The notes: generated by a model from the letters alone, not told the origin. A DNA stretch of 64,000 bases from Phormidium tenue FACHB-1052 (GCF_014696675.1 NZ_JACJQN010000007.1:62001-126000); one strand, 5' to 3'. Counted from the stretch's first letter, positions 53,887 to 63,357 are shown. A program made the numbers and translations.

Positions 53887-53935
53887 AGGCCGAGAAGCTC
53901 GCTATCTCTCCGTGATTCGGCCTAGGCATTTTTGA
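53887..53935 (+). terminator. Terminator-like hairpin in the sigma leader
   Basis: AGGCCGA (53887-53893) pairs with TCGGCCT (53917-53923), with an inner GAGA/TCTC pairing; TTTTT follows at 53930, and a longer T-run at about 53945. It would end a short upstream RNA about 80 nt before the sigma factor start codon. It may instead be an attenuator of the sigma gene. Confidence 0.55.
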
Positions 53936-54016
53936 AAGGTGATCGTTTTTTTATCAGTTTTTGGGTTTCAGCATTCAGCGTTTGCCGCATCGTCAGTGGA
54001 GGACAAAGGTTAATTC

Positions 54017-55000
54017 ATGGCTAAAACAAAGACCCGTACGTTAAAAAGCAAGCCCCTCTACAGTGCTGACGCTGTACGAACCTACCTCCATGAGATTGGC
54101 CGAGTACCGCTGCTCACCCACGAAGAGGAGATTATCTTCGGTAAGCAGGTGCAGGCCTATATGGCGCTGCTCGAGCAAAAAGAAGGTCTGACTGAGACAT
54201 TGGGCCATGAACCCAGTTCAAACGAGTGGGCCGAAGCCGCTGGTTTAGACGAAGCTCAGCTTAACCATACGGTGCGTCAAGGCGAGCGAGCCAAGCGCAA
54301 AATGATTGAGGCGAATCTGCGTCTGGTGGTGGCGATCGCCAAGAAATACCAGAAGCGCAACCTAGAATTTCTAGACCTCATTCAAGAGGGCACCCTGGGC
54401 CTGGAGCGCGGTGTTGAGAAGTTTGACCCCACTAAGGGCTACAAATTCTCAACCTATGCCTACTGGTGGATCCGCCAAGCTATTACCCGGGCGATCGCGC
54501 AGCAGGCGCGCACCATTCGCCTGCCCATTCACATCACCGAGAAACTCAACAAGATCAAGCGAGTGCAGCGCGAGCTGTCTCAGCAGCTAGGCCGCAGCCC
54601 CAACGCCAACGAAATTGGTGAGGCGCTAGAGCTAGAGCCCAAGCAAATTCGTGAGTTTTTGGTGCTGGCGCGGCAGCCCATTTCGTTGGATGTGCGCATT
54701 GGCGACAACCAGGATACGGAGCTGCAAGAGCTGCTGGAAGACGACGGCATTTCGCCTGAAACCTTCACTGCTCAGGAGTCGCTGAAGCAGGACATTCGCA
54801 ATCTACTGTCTGAGCTCACCCCTCAACAGAAAGAGGTGATCACTCTGCGCTACGGTCTTGAGGATGGCAACGAGCTGTCGCTGGCCAAGGTTGGCAACCG
54901 TATGAACATCAGCCGCGAGCGGGTGCGTCAGCTAGAGCAACAGGCTCTCAAACACCTGCGCCGCCGCAAATCCACCATGCACGGTTACATTGCCAGCTAG
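54017..55000 (+). CDS. Group 2 RNA polymerase sigma factor (RpoD family)
   Basis: A 327-residue sigma70-type factor without the long N-terminal region 1.1 of the primary sigma, so a group 2 member (SigB/C/D/E type) is likely. Region 1.2 [24 protein letters not shown], region 2 [26 protein letters not shown] with [15 protein letters not shown], and region 4.2 [20 protein letters not shown] are present. It directs alternative promoter use under stress or in the dark in cyanobacteria. A strong terminator follows 20 nt after the stop. Its leader is unusually long. Confidence 0.93.
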   Translation: MAKTKTRTLKSKPLYSADAVRTYLHEIGRVPLLTHEEEIIFGKQVQAYMALLEQKEGLTETLGHEPSSNEWAEAAGLDEAQLNHTVRQGERAKRKMIEANLRLVVAIAKKYQKRNLEFLDLIQEGTLGLERGVEKFDPTKGYKFSTYAYWWIRQAITRAIAQQARTIRLPIHITEKLNKIKRVQRELSQQLGRSPNANEIGEALELEPKQIREFLVLARQPISLDVRIGDNQDTELQELLEDDGISPETFTAQESLKQDIRNLLSELTPQQKEVITLRYGLEDGNELSLAKVGNRMNISRERVRQLEQQALKHLRRRKSTMHGYIAS

Positions 55001-55020
55001 GTGATTGCGCCGACTGCTTA

Positions 55021-55065
55021 CCGCCCCTTGCTCAGGACAGGCTGTCCTAGCAAGGGGCGGTTTTT
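55021..55065 (+). terminator. Strong intrinsic terminator after the sigma factor
   Basis: CCGCCCCTTG (55021-55030) pairs with CAAGGGGCGG (55051-55060), with near-perfect continued pairing inside (CTCAGGACAG against GCTGTCCTAG), followed by TTTTT at 55061-55065. Confidence 0.92.
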
Positions 55066-55169
55066 GCTCTATACAATTTGGCTGCTCACTGTAGAACCAA
55101 GCTACGCCATAGGTAGCGCTATTGGGGTACGAGCGCTTAATTTCGCCACCTCTAAAGGGATTAGGCGGA

Positions 55170-55445
55170 CTAAAACTCGCCAGTGACGCGCTTCTCAAAC
55201 TCTTGCCGCACGTCCTCAGCAATTTCGAGCGCTTTGGGATAAACGTCAGCATGAGATTCCTTGAGCCAGGCGAGCAGGCGACTGAACTGGGCGTTGCGCA
55301 ATTCTAAATCGGCCTGAAAAATAGAAGCAGTAGCCATGTGCTGGGCATAGCTAGGGGGATGGCCCTGCTTAACAAACTGGGCTGTCAAGGCCACAAGGGC
55401 TTCTTTGCGAACATCGGGCTGGCTAGAGGCCATCGGAAAGTCCAT
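55170..55445 (-). CDS. Hypothetical protein
   Basis: A 91-residue helical, acidic/basic mixed protein with no signal peptide. Start ATG 55445 is preferred; 55451 is two codons upstream. It lies downstream of the sigma factor on the opposite strand, with the terminator between. I do not recognise a family, though its composition and codon use look real. Confidence 0.6.
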   Translation of the reverse strand: MDFPMASSQPDVRKEALVALTAQFVKQGHPPSYAQHMATASIFQADLELRNAQFSRLLAWLKESHADVYPKALEIAEDVRQEFEKRVTGEF

Positions 55446-55947
55446 GTGCAATCTCTCCTTGGGTACAAAAGCCCGCAGCCGTCAGTCAAGTCTGTGACTC
55501 GAGCAATAGGCTTAGGGTGCCCATCCTTCAGCCACTACCCTGATATGCAAGAAAATGTAACTCGGCAATCCAGCACTTAACGACAGCGGCTATGCCCTTT
55601 TGCTAGCGGCGTTTGAAAAGGATTGAGTTTTAAAACGCTACAGCTAACTATCAATTGTCTCCAGTTTGGCAGGATCTGCGTTAGACCCTAGGGGTGGTTA
55701 TTTTTTTGGGAAGTCCTGATTTCTTGACGACTTTAGAAGTTACGTAACTTTACAAAGATGACGCGGTTCGTTGACAGAGTTGAAGCAAATCAGAAGTTTC
55801 TTAAGCCAGACTGGATCTGACCTTTAGCATGCAAAGAGACATGGCTGATGGTTTTTTAGCCCTGGTAGTTAATTCGCACGTTCCAGGTGCATATCCTCAC
55901 GAGGCTGAGGTTTGCATCTTTCGCAACATCTCCCTAGGAGAGTAGCC
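55446..55947 (+). promoter_or_regulatory. coxBAC upstream region
   Basis: This 502-nt region before coxB has no other supported gene. It contains the HLR1-like site and TTGACA at 55771-55776, possibly a -35 element. Confidence 0.5.
55739..55756 (+). promoter_or_regulatory. HLR1-like (RpaB) site upstream of coxB
   Basis: GTTACGTA, two bases, TTTACAAA (55739-55746 and 55749-55756) matches the HLR1 consensus of two (G/T)TTACA(T/A)(T/A) repeats two bases apart at 15 of 16 defined positions. It overlaps the palindrome AAGTTACGTAACTT (55737-55750). It lies about 15 nt upstream of TTGACA (55771). RpaB control is inferred. Confidence 0.55.
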
Positions 55948-56946
55948 ATGAAACAAATTCCCGCCCCCTTTTGGACGCTGGTTCTCGGTATCGTTGTCAC
56001 CCTGGTCAGTCTTTGGGTGGGGCAAAACCACAATCTACTGCCGGTGCAGGCGTCTGAGCAGGCCCCATTGGTGGATGACCTGTTCAACGTCATGATGACT
56101 ATCGGCACAGCCCTGTTCATTGTGGTGCAGGGAGCGATCGTCTATTCACTAATTCGCTTTCGCCAGCCCAAGGGCGATGATACCGACGGCCTGCCCATTG
56201 AGGGTAACCTGCCCCTAGAGGCATTTTGGACCGCCATTCCCGCTGTGATTGTGGTGGGCTTGGGCCTGTACAGCGTTGTGGTCTTTCAGGAAATGGGCGG
56301 CTTTTCGCCCGGTGGCCACCACGGTCACGGGGCTATGGTAGCTATGGCACCACAGCAATCGGTGATTGATGTAGCGCCCCTGCTACTAGCCCAGGGCGTT
56401 GACGATGACACCGTCTTTGGCAAAACCCAGGTCTATGGCTTTGGGGCCAGCCCCTTGGGAGCCATGAACTCGCCAGACGTGACGGTAAACGTTACCGGCA
56501 TGCAGTATGCCTGGATCTTTACCTACCCTGGCACAGGCATTGTTGATGGTGAATTGCACATACCCGTGGGTCAGGATGTGCAGCTATTGATCGAAGCTAA
56601 GGACGTGATTCACTCCTTTTGGGTACCGCAATTTCGCCTGAAGCAAGATGCTCTGCCTGGCGAACCGGCTGAGCTACGCTTTGTGGCCACCCGCGAGGGC
56701 ACCTATCCCGTGGTCTGTGCCGAACTTTGCGGCGCGTATCACGGCGGCATGCGCACCCAGGTTATCGTGCAGTCTGCAGAAGATTACGCCGACTGGGTAG
56801 CCAGCCGGGTAGCTGAAGCGACGCCTACCACCACTGTGGCTCAACCCAGCGAGAATGCCACTGATGCCGAGTACTTGGCGGGAATTGCCCCCGATCTCGC
56901 GAGATCTCCGGTTCAAATTGCTCAAACCGGTTTAACGAATCATTAA
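55948..56946 (+). CDS. ctaC: Cytochrome c oxidase subunit II
   Basis: A 332-residue membrane-anchored subunit (coxB) that accepts electrons from cytochrome c6 or plastocyanin. Two membrane helices at the N-terminus (about 8-26 and 45-70) precede a periplasmic cupredoxin domain with the CuA ligands: His in VIHSFWVPQF and the set CAELCGAYHGGM. No haem domain follows. The start is ATG 55948, with AGGAGA about 9 nt upstream. It heads the coxBAC operon. Confidence 0.95.
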   Translation: MKQIPAPFWTLVLGIVVTLVSLWVGQNHNLLPVQASEQAPLVDDLFNVMMTIGTALFIVVQGAIVYSLIRFRQPKGDDTDGLPIEGNLPLEAFWTAIPAVIVVGLGLYSVVVFQEMGGFSPGGHHGHGAMVAMAPQQSVIDVAPLLLAQGVDDDTVFGKTQVYGFGASPLGAMNSPDVTVNVTGMQYAWIFTYPGTGIVDGELHIPVGQDVQLLIEAKDVIHSFWVPQFRLKQDALPGEPAELRFVATREGTYPVVCAELCGAYHGGMRTQVIVQSAEDYADWVASRVAEATPTTTVAQPSENATDAEYLAGIAPDLARSPVQIAQTGLTNH

Positions 56947-57067
56947 CGCTAATCTCGTCGGGTTCATGCAAAACGGTCTAGGACTGGGTCAGGGTTAATT
57001 TGTAAGTTGACAGCCACCTTAGCCGCCGTGCCCCGCAGTTTTTATAGCCTTCATTAGCAAACGATCT

Positions 57068-58744
57068 ATGGCTCAAGCAGATATTTCGATCAAACCCACG
57101 GAGCTCCAGGGTGGCCACGGCCATCCGGACAAGTGGAAGTGGTACGACTACTTCACCTTTAACGTTGATCACAAGGTGATTGGCATTCAGTACCTGGTGA
57201 CATCGTTTTTGTTTTACCTGGTGGGCGGCTTTATGGCAGTGCTGATGCGCACTGAGCTAGCCACCCCCAACTCTGACTTTCTGAGCCCCGAACTCTACAA
57301 CGCCTTTTTGACTAACCACGGCACCATCATGATCTTTTTGTGGATCGTGCCGGCGGCGATCGGGGGGTTTGGCAACTTCCTGATTCCGCTGATGATTGGG
57401 GCGCGGGACATGGCGTTCCCTAAGCTCAATGCCCTGGCTTTTTGGCTTAACCCACCTGCGGGTGCGGTACTGGCCGCCAGCTTTTTCTTGGGCGGTGGTG
57501 CCCAGTCGGGGTGGACTTCGTATCCGCCTCTGAGCGAGATTACCGCCAACCTGCCCCAGACTCTGTGGTGCGTGGCCTTGATTATGGTGGGTACCTCATC
57601 CATTTTGGGGTCGGTGAACTTTCTGGTTACGATCTGGAAGATGCGGGTGCCCAGTATGGCCTGGGATCAGATGCCGCTGTTTTGCTGGGCCATGGTGGCC
57701 ACATCTGTTTTGGCGCTGTTTGCAACGCCGGTACTAGCGGCAGCCATGGTGCTGCTGCTGTTTGACATCAACTTTGGCACCTCGTTCTTTAAGCCCGATG
57801 CGGGCGGCAACGTGGTGGTGTATCAGCACCTGTTCTGGTTTTACTCGCACCCGGCGGTGTATCTGATGATTTTGCCGATTTTCGGCATTATGTCGGAGGT
57901 GATTCCGGTGCATGCTCGCAAGCCGATTTTTGGCTATAAGGCGATCGCCTACTCGTCGCTCACCATTTGCCTGGTGGGGCTGTTTGTGTGGGTACACCAC
58001 ATGTTCACCAGCGGCACCGCCCCCTGGATGCGGATTTTCTTCACTATCTCAACGCTGATTGTGGCGGTGCCGACGGGGATCAAAATCTTTAGCTGGGTGG
58101 CGACGCTGTGGGGCGGCAAGATTCGCTATACGACCGCCATGCTGTTTGCGGTGGGCCTGCTGTCGATGTTTGTGTTTGGCGGCCTCAGCGGCGTCACTCT
58201 GGGTGCAGCGCCCTTTGACATTCACGTGCACGATACTTACTACGTGGTGGGCCACTTTCACTACGTGCTGTACGGCGGCTCGGTGTTTGGCATCTACTCG
58301 GGGATCTACCACTGGTTCCCTAAAATTACCGGGCGCATGCTGAATGAGCCCCTGGGCAAGGTGCACTTTGTGCTGACGTTCATCGGCACCATTCTCACCT
58401 TTACCCCCATGCACAACCTGGGTATGCAGGGCATGCCTCGGCGGGTGGCGATGTATGACCCGCAGTTTGCTGGCCTGAACCAGCTGGTGACGGTAGGAGC
58501 CTACATTCTGGCGGTGTCGGTGATTCCTTTCTACTTCAATGTGATTTGGAGCTGGATGAAGGGTAAGGAGGCTGGCCCTAACCCCTGGAATGCGATGACG
58601 ATGGAGTGGACTACCGACTCGCCGCCGATTATCGAAAACTGGGAGGTGCTGCCGGTGCTTACCCACGGGCCCTACGCCTACGGTATGGAGCAAGCCGACA
58701 AGGTTGGCCCAGCGGGTGAGCCTTTGCCAACACCGCGATCGTAG
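57068..58744 (+). CDS. ctaD: Cytochrome c oxidase subunit I (A2 type)
   Basis: A 558-residue catalytic subunit with twelve helices. Haem and CuB ligand regions are present (FLTNHGTIMIF, YSHPAVYLMILP, HHMFTSG and VGHFHYVLYGG). The YSHPAVY form, in place of the Glu-bearing GHPEVY, places it in the A2 subclass with a modified D channel. It reduces O2 to water and pumps protons. It lies 121 nt after ctaC and 48 nt before ctaE. Confidence 0.97.
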   Translation: MAQADISIKPTELQGGHGHPDKWKWYDYFTFNVDHKVIGIQYLVTSFLFYLVGGFMAVLMRTELATPNSDFLSPELYNAFLTNHGTIMIFLWIVPAAIGGFGNFLIPLMIGARDMAFPKLNALAFWLNPPAGAVLAASFFLGGGAQSGWTSYPPLSEITANLPQTLWCVALIMVGTSSILGSVNFLVTIWKMRVPSMAWDQMPLFCWAMVATSVLALFATPVLAAAMVLLLFDINFGTSFFKPDAGGNVVVYQHLFWFYSHPAVYLMILPIFGIMSEVIPVHARKPIFGYKAIAYSSLTICLVGLFVWVHHMFTSGTAPWMRIFFTISTLIVAVPTGIKIFSWVATLWGGKIRYTTAMLFAVGLLSMFVFGGLSGVTLGAAPFDIHVHDTYYVVGHFHYVLYGGSVFGIYSGIYHWFPKITGRMLNEPLGKVHFVLTFIGTILTFTPMHNLGMQGMPRRVAMYDPQFAGLNQLVTVGAYILAVSVIPFYFNVIWSWMKGKEAGPNPWNAMTMEWTTDSPPIIENWEVLPVLTHGPYAYGMEQADKVGPAGEPLPTPRS

Positions 58745-58792
58745 CGATCGCATCCCCCCATCTACTCCCTGCCCTTTACCCCGGATAACCTT

Positions 58793-59404
58793 ATGCAAGG
58801 CGCAATTGATTCTACCCCCGTGGTCACTGGCCACGAGGTGGCGGCCCACGAAGAGCACCAGGATTTGCGGGTGCTGGGCCTGATTACCTTCTTGGCCTCA
58901 GAATTTTTGATGTTTGCGGGCTTTTTCGCCGTCTTTCTCGTCTTTCGCGGCAGCCATGTGCAGTGGCCACCGGAGGAAACCGAGGTTGAGCTACTGCTAC
59001 CGGCGGTGAACACCCTCATTCTGGTGTCGAGCAGCTGGGTGATTAACCTGGGTACCAAGGCGATCAAGAAGAACGACCTGGCGGGCATGCGCAAGTGGTT
59101 TGGCATTACCGCTGCCATGGGCGCAGTATTTTTGGTTGGCCAGGTGTATGAGTATATGAACCTGGGCTACGGTCTCAAAACCAACCTGTTTAGCAACTGC
59201 TTTTATCTGACAACGGGCTTTCACGGAGCCCACGTGTTTATTGGGCTGGTGCTGATTTTGGGGGTGCTGTGGCGATCGCGCCGCGCCAACCACTACACCG
59301 ACATCACCCATACTGGCCCTGAGATGGCCGAAATCTACTGGCACTTTGTGGACGTCGTGTGGATTGTGCTGTTTAGCTTGATCTACCTGCTGACGCTGAT
59401 TTAG
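58793..59404 (+). CDS. ctaE: Cytochrome c oxidase subunit III
   Basis: A 203-residue membrane subunit with five helices, shorter than seven-helix mitochondrial forms, as is common in cyanobacteria. TGFHGAHVFIGLVLI and IYWHFVDVVWIVLFSLIYLL are family hallmarks. It completes the operon and is followed by a terminator. Confidence 0.96.
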   Translation: MQGAIDSTPVVTGHEVAAHEEHQDLRVLGLITFLASEFLMFAGFFAVFLVFRGSHVQWPPEETEVELLLPAVNTLILVSSSWVINLGTKAIKKNDLAGMRKWFGITAAMGAVFLVGQVYEYMNLGYGLKTNLFSNCFYLTTGFHGAHVFIGLVLILGVLWRSRRANHYTDITHTGPEMAEIYWHFVDVVWIVLFSLIYLLTLI

Positions 59405-59421
59405 GCTCATTGGCTCACAAC

Positions 59422-59459
59422 AAAGAACCCCGTTTTCTTGAGAAACCGGGGTTCTTTTT
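59422..59459 (+). terminator. Intrinsic terminator after the cox operon
   Basis: AAAGAACCCCG (59422-59432) pairs with CGGGGTTCTTT (59446-59456, allowing a small loop extension), followed by TTT. It closes the cox operon before the convergent acetamidase-like gene. Confidence 0.88.
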
Positions 59460-59496
59460 GCGCTATGCCCTACCGTTTGGGTTGCTTAGGCGATCG

Positions 59497-60666
59497 CTAC
59501 TTCTCTAGCGCGGTGAAGCGGTCTTTGGGAATCACGCCGTGGATGCCTTTGACGATATCCACCACCTGAGACACCTCAAAGTCAATATCGGCACTGGCGT
59601 AGAGCAGCGCGTCAGCTTTGGTGAGACCATACTTCTCGTTCACAATGCGCAGGTATTCGCGCACCGACTTCTTCATGGCTTCGTTGAGGTCAACGTCGAG
59701 GCCTACAGCAATCCAAGAATCTGCGGTTTCGCCCATGGGAGCGGGCAGCTCCATATCTTTGTGCAGTACCAGCTCAAAGGTCGGCAACAGAGAACATTCG
59801 ATCGCCGTCAACGCCACTTCGCCATTGCCCTGGGCACAGTGCGGGTCGCCCGAGTAAAACAGCGCTCCCGGCACCTGCACCGGCAGGTAGAGGCTGCTGC
59901 CTCGACCCAGGTGCTTGATATCGACGTTGCCACCGTAGAGGCCAGGGGGTACGGAGTTAGCCGCGTCTTCTACCGCCGCCGGTACTACACCCATCAGACC
60001 CATGAACGGTTTGAGGGGAATTTCGAGATCGGGTAGCCCGTTAGAAGGTTTAAAGATACCAATTTCTCGCTCAGCGTCGATGGGAATGATTTTGGTGTAG
60101 ATCGGCGCTTCGTTCTCGGGATATTCGCCGGGCAAAGCGCCCTTGCCGTGGCGGTTTGAGATCACGCCGTAGGGTGCCCGATACTCAATATCGACGGTTC
60201 TGATTTCCAACACGTCGCCAGGTTCTGCCCCTTCGACGTAGATCGGCCCAGTAATCACGTGGGGGCCTGGCCCAGATTTGGGCACGGCACCCTTAATGGT
60301 GATCTGATCGGGCAAAATGTCTTCTTCTTTGATGCCACCGCCGGTGAGAAACGCAACGGTATCCCCCTGGTCGGGGACGATGCCCTCGTGGGAGACGGTT
60401 TCCATACGGATGCGATCGCCCGATTTGACCGTGAGAATCGGCTCGCTGTCGGGCTTGAACAGTTCGCCCCAGATCACATTGCCGGGGACTGACTTGACCT
60501 CATAGGTTTCATACTGGGCGGCGGCGGGCGAGAACCACGACGACCAAACCGTCGCCACTAGCAGACAAACCCCTACTCCACTCACAACCTGTAACAGCCG
60601 TTTAGACGCTTTCAGGAGCGGCTGGCGCTTAATTCGCTTCAACAATTTCATTGCGTAACTGACCAT
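59497..60666 (-). CDS. Exported acetamidase/formamidase family protein
   Basis: A 389-residue protein of the FmdA/AmdA family that hydrolyses small amides to acid and ammonia. The core starts at YETYEVKSVPGNVIWGE and includes GDPHCAQGNGEVALTAIEC, the conserved family segment. Residues 1-50 form a basic N-terminus and a hydrophobic signal/anchor (VVSGVGVCLLVATVWSSWFSPAAAQ), so it is probably periplasmic, unlike cytosolic relatives. ATG 60666 is kept; ATG 60651 is an alternative. It faces the cox operon. Substrate is not known. Confidence 0.88.
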   Translation of the reverse strand: MVSYAMKLLKRIKRQPLLKASKRLLQVVSGVGVCLLVATVWSSWFSPAAAQYETYEVKSVPGNVIWGELFKPDSEPILTVKSGDRIRMETVSHEGIVPDQGDTVAFLTGGGIKEEDILPDQITIKGAVPKSGPGPHVITGPIYVEGAEPGDVLEIRTVDIEYRAPYGVISNRHGKGALPGEYPENEAPIYTKIIPIDAEREIGIFKPSNGLPDLEIPLKPFMGLMGVVPAAVEDAANSVPPGLYGGNVDIKHLGRGSSLYLPVQVPGALFYSGDPHCAQGNGEVALTAIECSLLPTFELVLHKDMELPAPMGETADSWIAVGLDVDLNEAMKKSVREYLRIVNEKYGLTKADALLYASADIDFEVSQVVDIVKGIHGVIPKDRFTALEK

Positions 60667-60949
60667 AAATGCCTAATTGACCAGATCCAGTGAACAGGCT
60701 TCTAGGCACCGCCGTTGTAATCTTTACTACCTAAACTGCAGCAAAAAGCACCTTTAACCCCACCTTTGCAGTCAAGACAGGAAAAACAGCCGTTTTTGCG
60801 GAGTGCACTTCTACAAACGCTCAGCACTCAATCAGAACGCTGGGGCTGAGAGGCGATCGCTTTGACCGTGAACATTAACCAGCACAAGCTTTAGGGCCTC
60901 CTCTGCCCCCTGTACCTGAAACCCTAGCTACGGCGAAGTGTCTGGAGCA

Positions 60950-63073
60950 CTAAATTCCCAGCCGACCCTTCAGTACCTCGTAGAGCACGCGAGACAGTTC
61001 GCGGCGCTGGAGATTCTGGCGATCGATGGGGGTGCGGCCAAAGGCCTTGTCGTAGACCTCGGGCATGGCTCGCTTGACCAAAAACGAGAGCTGTTCGCGG
61101 GTGATGGGAGCATCGGGGGCAAAGCGGTCTTTGCCGACTCCGGCGATCATGCCATGGGCGTAGAGGGTTTCGATGGGCATGTAGGCCCAGTGTTTACCGG
61201 GAAGCACGTCCTTAAACGTCGGCCCCGAGGTGGACGGGTCAGGCAGGGTTGTAGGCAGCTTGAGCACGTTGACCAGAGCTGTGGCTACCACCGCTCGGTT
61301 AACCGGGGCATGGGGTCTGAAGCGGAGATGCCTGGGGTCTTCGCTGCGGATAATGCCTGCCGCCGCCAGCACCTGAATGGCCTCAAAGTCGGCGTCATCG
61401 TGGCTGATGTCGTTGAACCAAAAGATAGGAATGCCGCTGCGAGCCATGAAGCCCTGGATCTTGCGAATGTGTCGTTCTTCGGTGGCTAACACTCTGGGAT
61501 CCAGCCCTGTCCACACAGCAAATACTGCTAGGAAGCCGCTGGCTTCGCCGATCGCCCACTCCATCGGGTGCATGCGGTAGGCAGCGTTGGTAATGTGGGT
61601 GGTGCCCAGGCTCTTGGCCGACAGCACCAGGCCATCGGTATCCCGAGGCACTAGAGAGCCTAGGGGCAGGCTAAAGGGCAAGGCCACCACATCTTTGCCC
61701 CGAGGGCTGACGTGGCCCTTGGCGTCGTTGCCGTGCAGATCCATGTAGTGGTATTGGCCAATGCCTACCGAATCGTCGAAGCACCGCGCCCGCGCCTGGT
61801 CAGGGAAAAAGGTTTCAGCTACATCCTCATGGCGAACGGTGGTGAGGGCAATGCCGCGTCGGGCTTCGCGAATGTAGGGTTCGAGGGCAATGCCGTCGTT
61901 GGTCCAGGTGAGGTCGCCCCGGGGTTTGAGGTCGGCAGCGCCGTGGGTTTGCAGGTAGTGAACGTAGGCCCGCGCCCGCTGCCGCGCCCGCTGGATATGC
62001 AGCTGCCGCTCTTCGCGACTCACGCCCACCAGCCGCCCAGGACGGTAGTCGTTGCCGCAGCAAAAAGCGCGATCGGGCTCGCTAGAGGTGCCCCAGTTGA
62101 GTACGGCAACATCGCCGGGGACGACCTTTTTCTCATTGGTTTGCGACCTGAGCAGCCTGCGATAGCGAAAGATGCCAAAGTCGCTAAAGAAGCCCCACTT
62201 TTGCCACTGATCGGGCTTAGCTTTAGTCCAAAAGTTGCTGGTAAATTCTTTGAGGCCAATCCAGCCCTCGGTTTCAAACCCGTCGGGCTTGCCGATGGGC
62301 ACCCCCTTACCCCGCGCCGTGTGCTCGACCACCACATCGAAGGTGATCGACTGCTGGCATTGAGGCCGGGCATCTTCGGGCAAAATGGCCTCGCCGGTCT
62401 CATGGCGGGCCTCCTGACCCACGCGGGAGGGGATGTTGCCGACCTCCAGCAGATCCCCCAGGTCGGTGGCTTCGACGGTGACTTTGGCATTGACGGTGAA
62501 GGTGTGGCCCGCCTGGGTGTCGCGGCAGACAACGGCCTGCACGCGCGATCGCCCGTTCACCGTCTGCATCACCACCTGCACTGGCTCCGCAAACGGAATC
62601 AGGGTGAGGCGACCATCGCGCAGATAGGGCAGCAGCGCCTCGTTCATGGCTGTCGCGGCCACCACTGGAGTGGTTGCCAGCGGGCTCACCCAGCCGCCAC
62701 CGGGGTTGGCTACCTTTTGACCACCCACCGGTTGCAGCTCACGCTGGCGATCGCGAAAGGCCCGCTGCGCTTTAGAAATCGCAAATTCTTCGCCATCGAC
62801 CGTGTAGAGCGTCGCCTTGGCCTGGAGCAGGTCACCGTCGTCGGAGGCGGGCAGCGCCTGGGCGGTAAATTGTCCCCCCACCACTTTGTGGGGCTGCACC
62901 AGGCACACATCTAGATTGAGCCTTAAAGCGGTCAGCGTCGTGGTGTAGGCCGCCGTCGATCCACCGACCACGAGAATCGAGCAGGTCAGCGCTGCCCCGC
63001 TGGCTGGGCGAGTAAAAGCCCCCTCCGAAAAAACGCCATTTCGCTGGGTGATCGGGTTAGAGGCATTGGCCAT
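60950..63073 (-). CDS. FAD-dependent oxidoreductase fused to S-layer homology repeats
   Basis: A 707-residue protein with a FAD-binding oxidoreductase domain (about 25-540) and a C-terminal part (about 560-690) with two SLH repeats. The FAD domain has SILVVGGSTAAYTTTLTALRL, a GGxTAA-type Rossmann motif, and GTTHITNAAYRMHPMEWAIGEASG near the end, as in PF12831 proteins. The SLH repeats read FEAIQVLAAAGII...FRPHAPVNRA and FKDVLPGKHWAYMPIETLYAHGMIAGV...FAPDAPITRE. No signal peptide is evident, which is odd for SLH proteins. Substrate is unknown. Confidence 0.85.
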   Translation of the reverse strand: MANASNPITQRNGVFSEGAFTRPASGAALTCSILVVGGSTAAYTTTLTALRLNLDVCLVQPHKVVGGQFTAQALPASDDGDLLQAKATLYTVDGEEFAISKAQRAFRDRQRELQPVGGQKVANPGGGWVSPLATTPVVAATAMNEALLPYLRDGRLTLIPFAEPVQVVMQTVNGRSRVQAVVCRDTQAGHTFTVNAKVTVEATDLGDLLEVGNIPSRVGQEARHETGEAILPEDARPQCQQSITFDVVVEHTARGKGVPIGKPDGFETEGWIGLKEFTSNFWTKAKPDQWQKWGFFSDFGIFRYRRLLRSQTNEKKVVPGDVAVLNWGTSSEPDRAFCCGNDYRPGRLVGVSREERQLHIQRARQRARAYVHYLQTHGAADLKPRGDLTWTNDGIALEPYIREARRGIALTTVRHEDVAETFFPDQARARCFDDSVGIGQYHYMDLHGNDAKGHVSPRGKDVVALPFSLPLGSLVPRDTDGLVLSAKSLGTTHITNAAYRMHPMEWAIGEASGFLAVFAVWTGLDPRVLATEERHIRKIQGFMARSGIPIFWFNDISHDDADFEAIQVLAAAGIIRSEDPRHLRFRPHAPVNRAVVATALVNVLKLPTTLPDPSTSGPTFKDVLPGKHWAYMPIETLYAHGMIAGVGKDRFAPDAPITREQLSFLVKRAMPEVYDKAFGRTPIDRQNLQRRELSRVLYEVLKGRLGI

Positions 63074-63357
63074 AGTGAGGGTAAGACTTTAGATTGCAAC
63101 GATTTTAGGCTAGGCGACCCGTGGTGCGCTAGAGCTGCCCACGGGCGACACGAAGATTTATGGCACGAATATTTTGTTGATAGAGCGTCAGTCAAAAGTA
63201 AGAGACAGGGTAGCTTCAATCTGTAACTAAATTGCTAAATCAGATCTACCCGCTGAGCGAGGTCTTGCTGCCCCTGCTGGCCCTATAACAAGACAAGCAC
63301 CAACACTTTACTCTTTACTAATTACTGGTGAGTGTGACTTTTCTCAGGAGACTTTTC

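Larger units (their letters stand above)
53142..54016 (+). other. Long leader region upstream of the sigma factor
   Basis: This 875-nt region before the sigma factor gene has several oddities. AGGAGG (53390-53395) precedes ATG 53405 (7-codon ORF, stop 53426-53428). An overlapping open frame runs without stop from about 53334 to the stop at 53625-53627 and encodes a plausible peptide, but it lacks an ATG until 53487. That stop overlaps ATG 53627 (TAATG), preceded by GGAGGAG. A hairpin with a T-run lies at 53887-53935. See the finding for interpretation. Confidence 0.5.

Noticed and set aside
58049-58858. A 269-codon open frame on minus opposite ctaD and the start of ctaE
   Set aside because: It is antisense to a strongly conserved gene, has a shadow-like His/Arg-rich composition, no ribosome site, and codon periodicity belongs to ctaD.
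61712-62914. A 400-codon open frame on plus opposite the FAD/SLH gene
   Set aside because: Antisense to a clear enzyme domain; its peptide has no recognisable motif and the frame is open because of GC-rich codon bias on the other strand.
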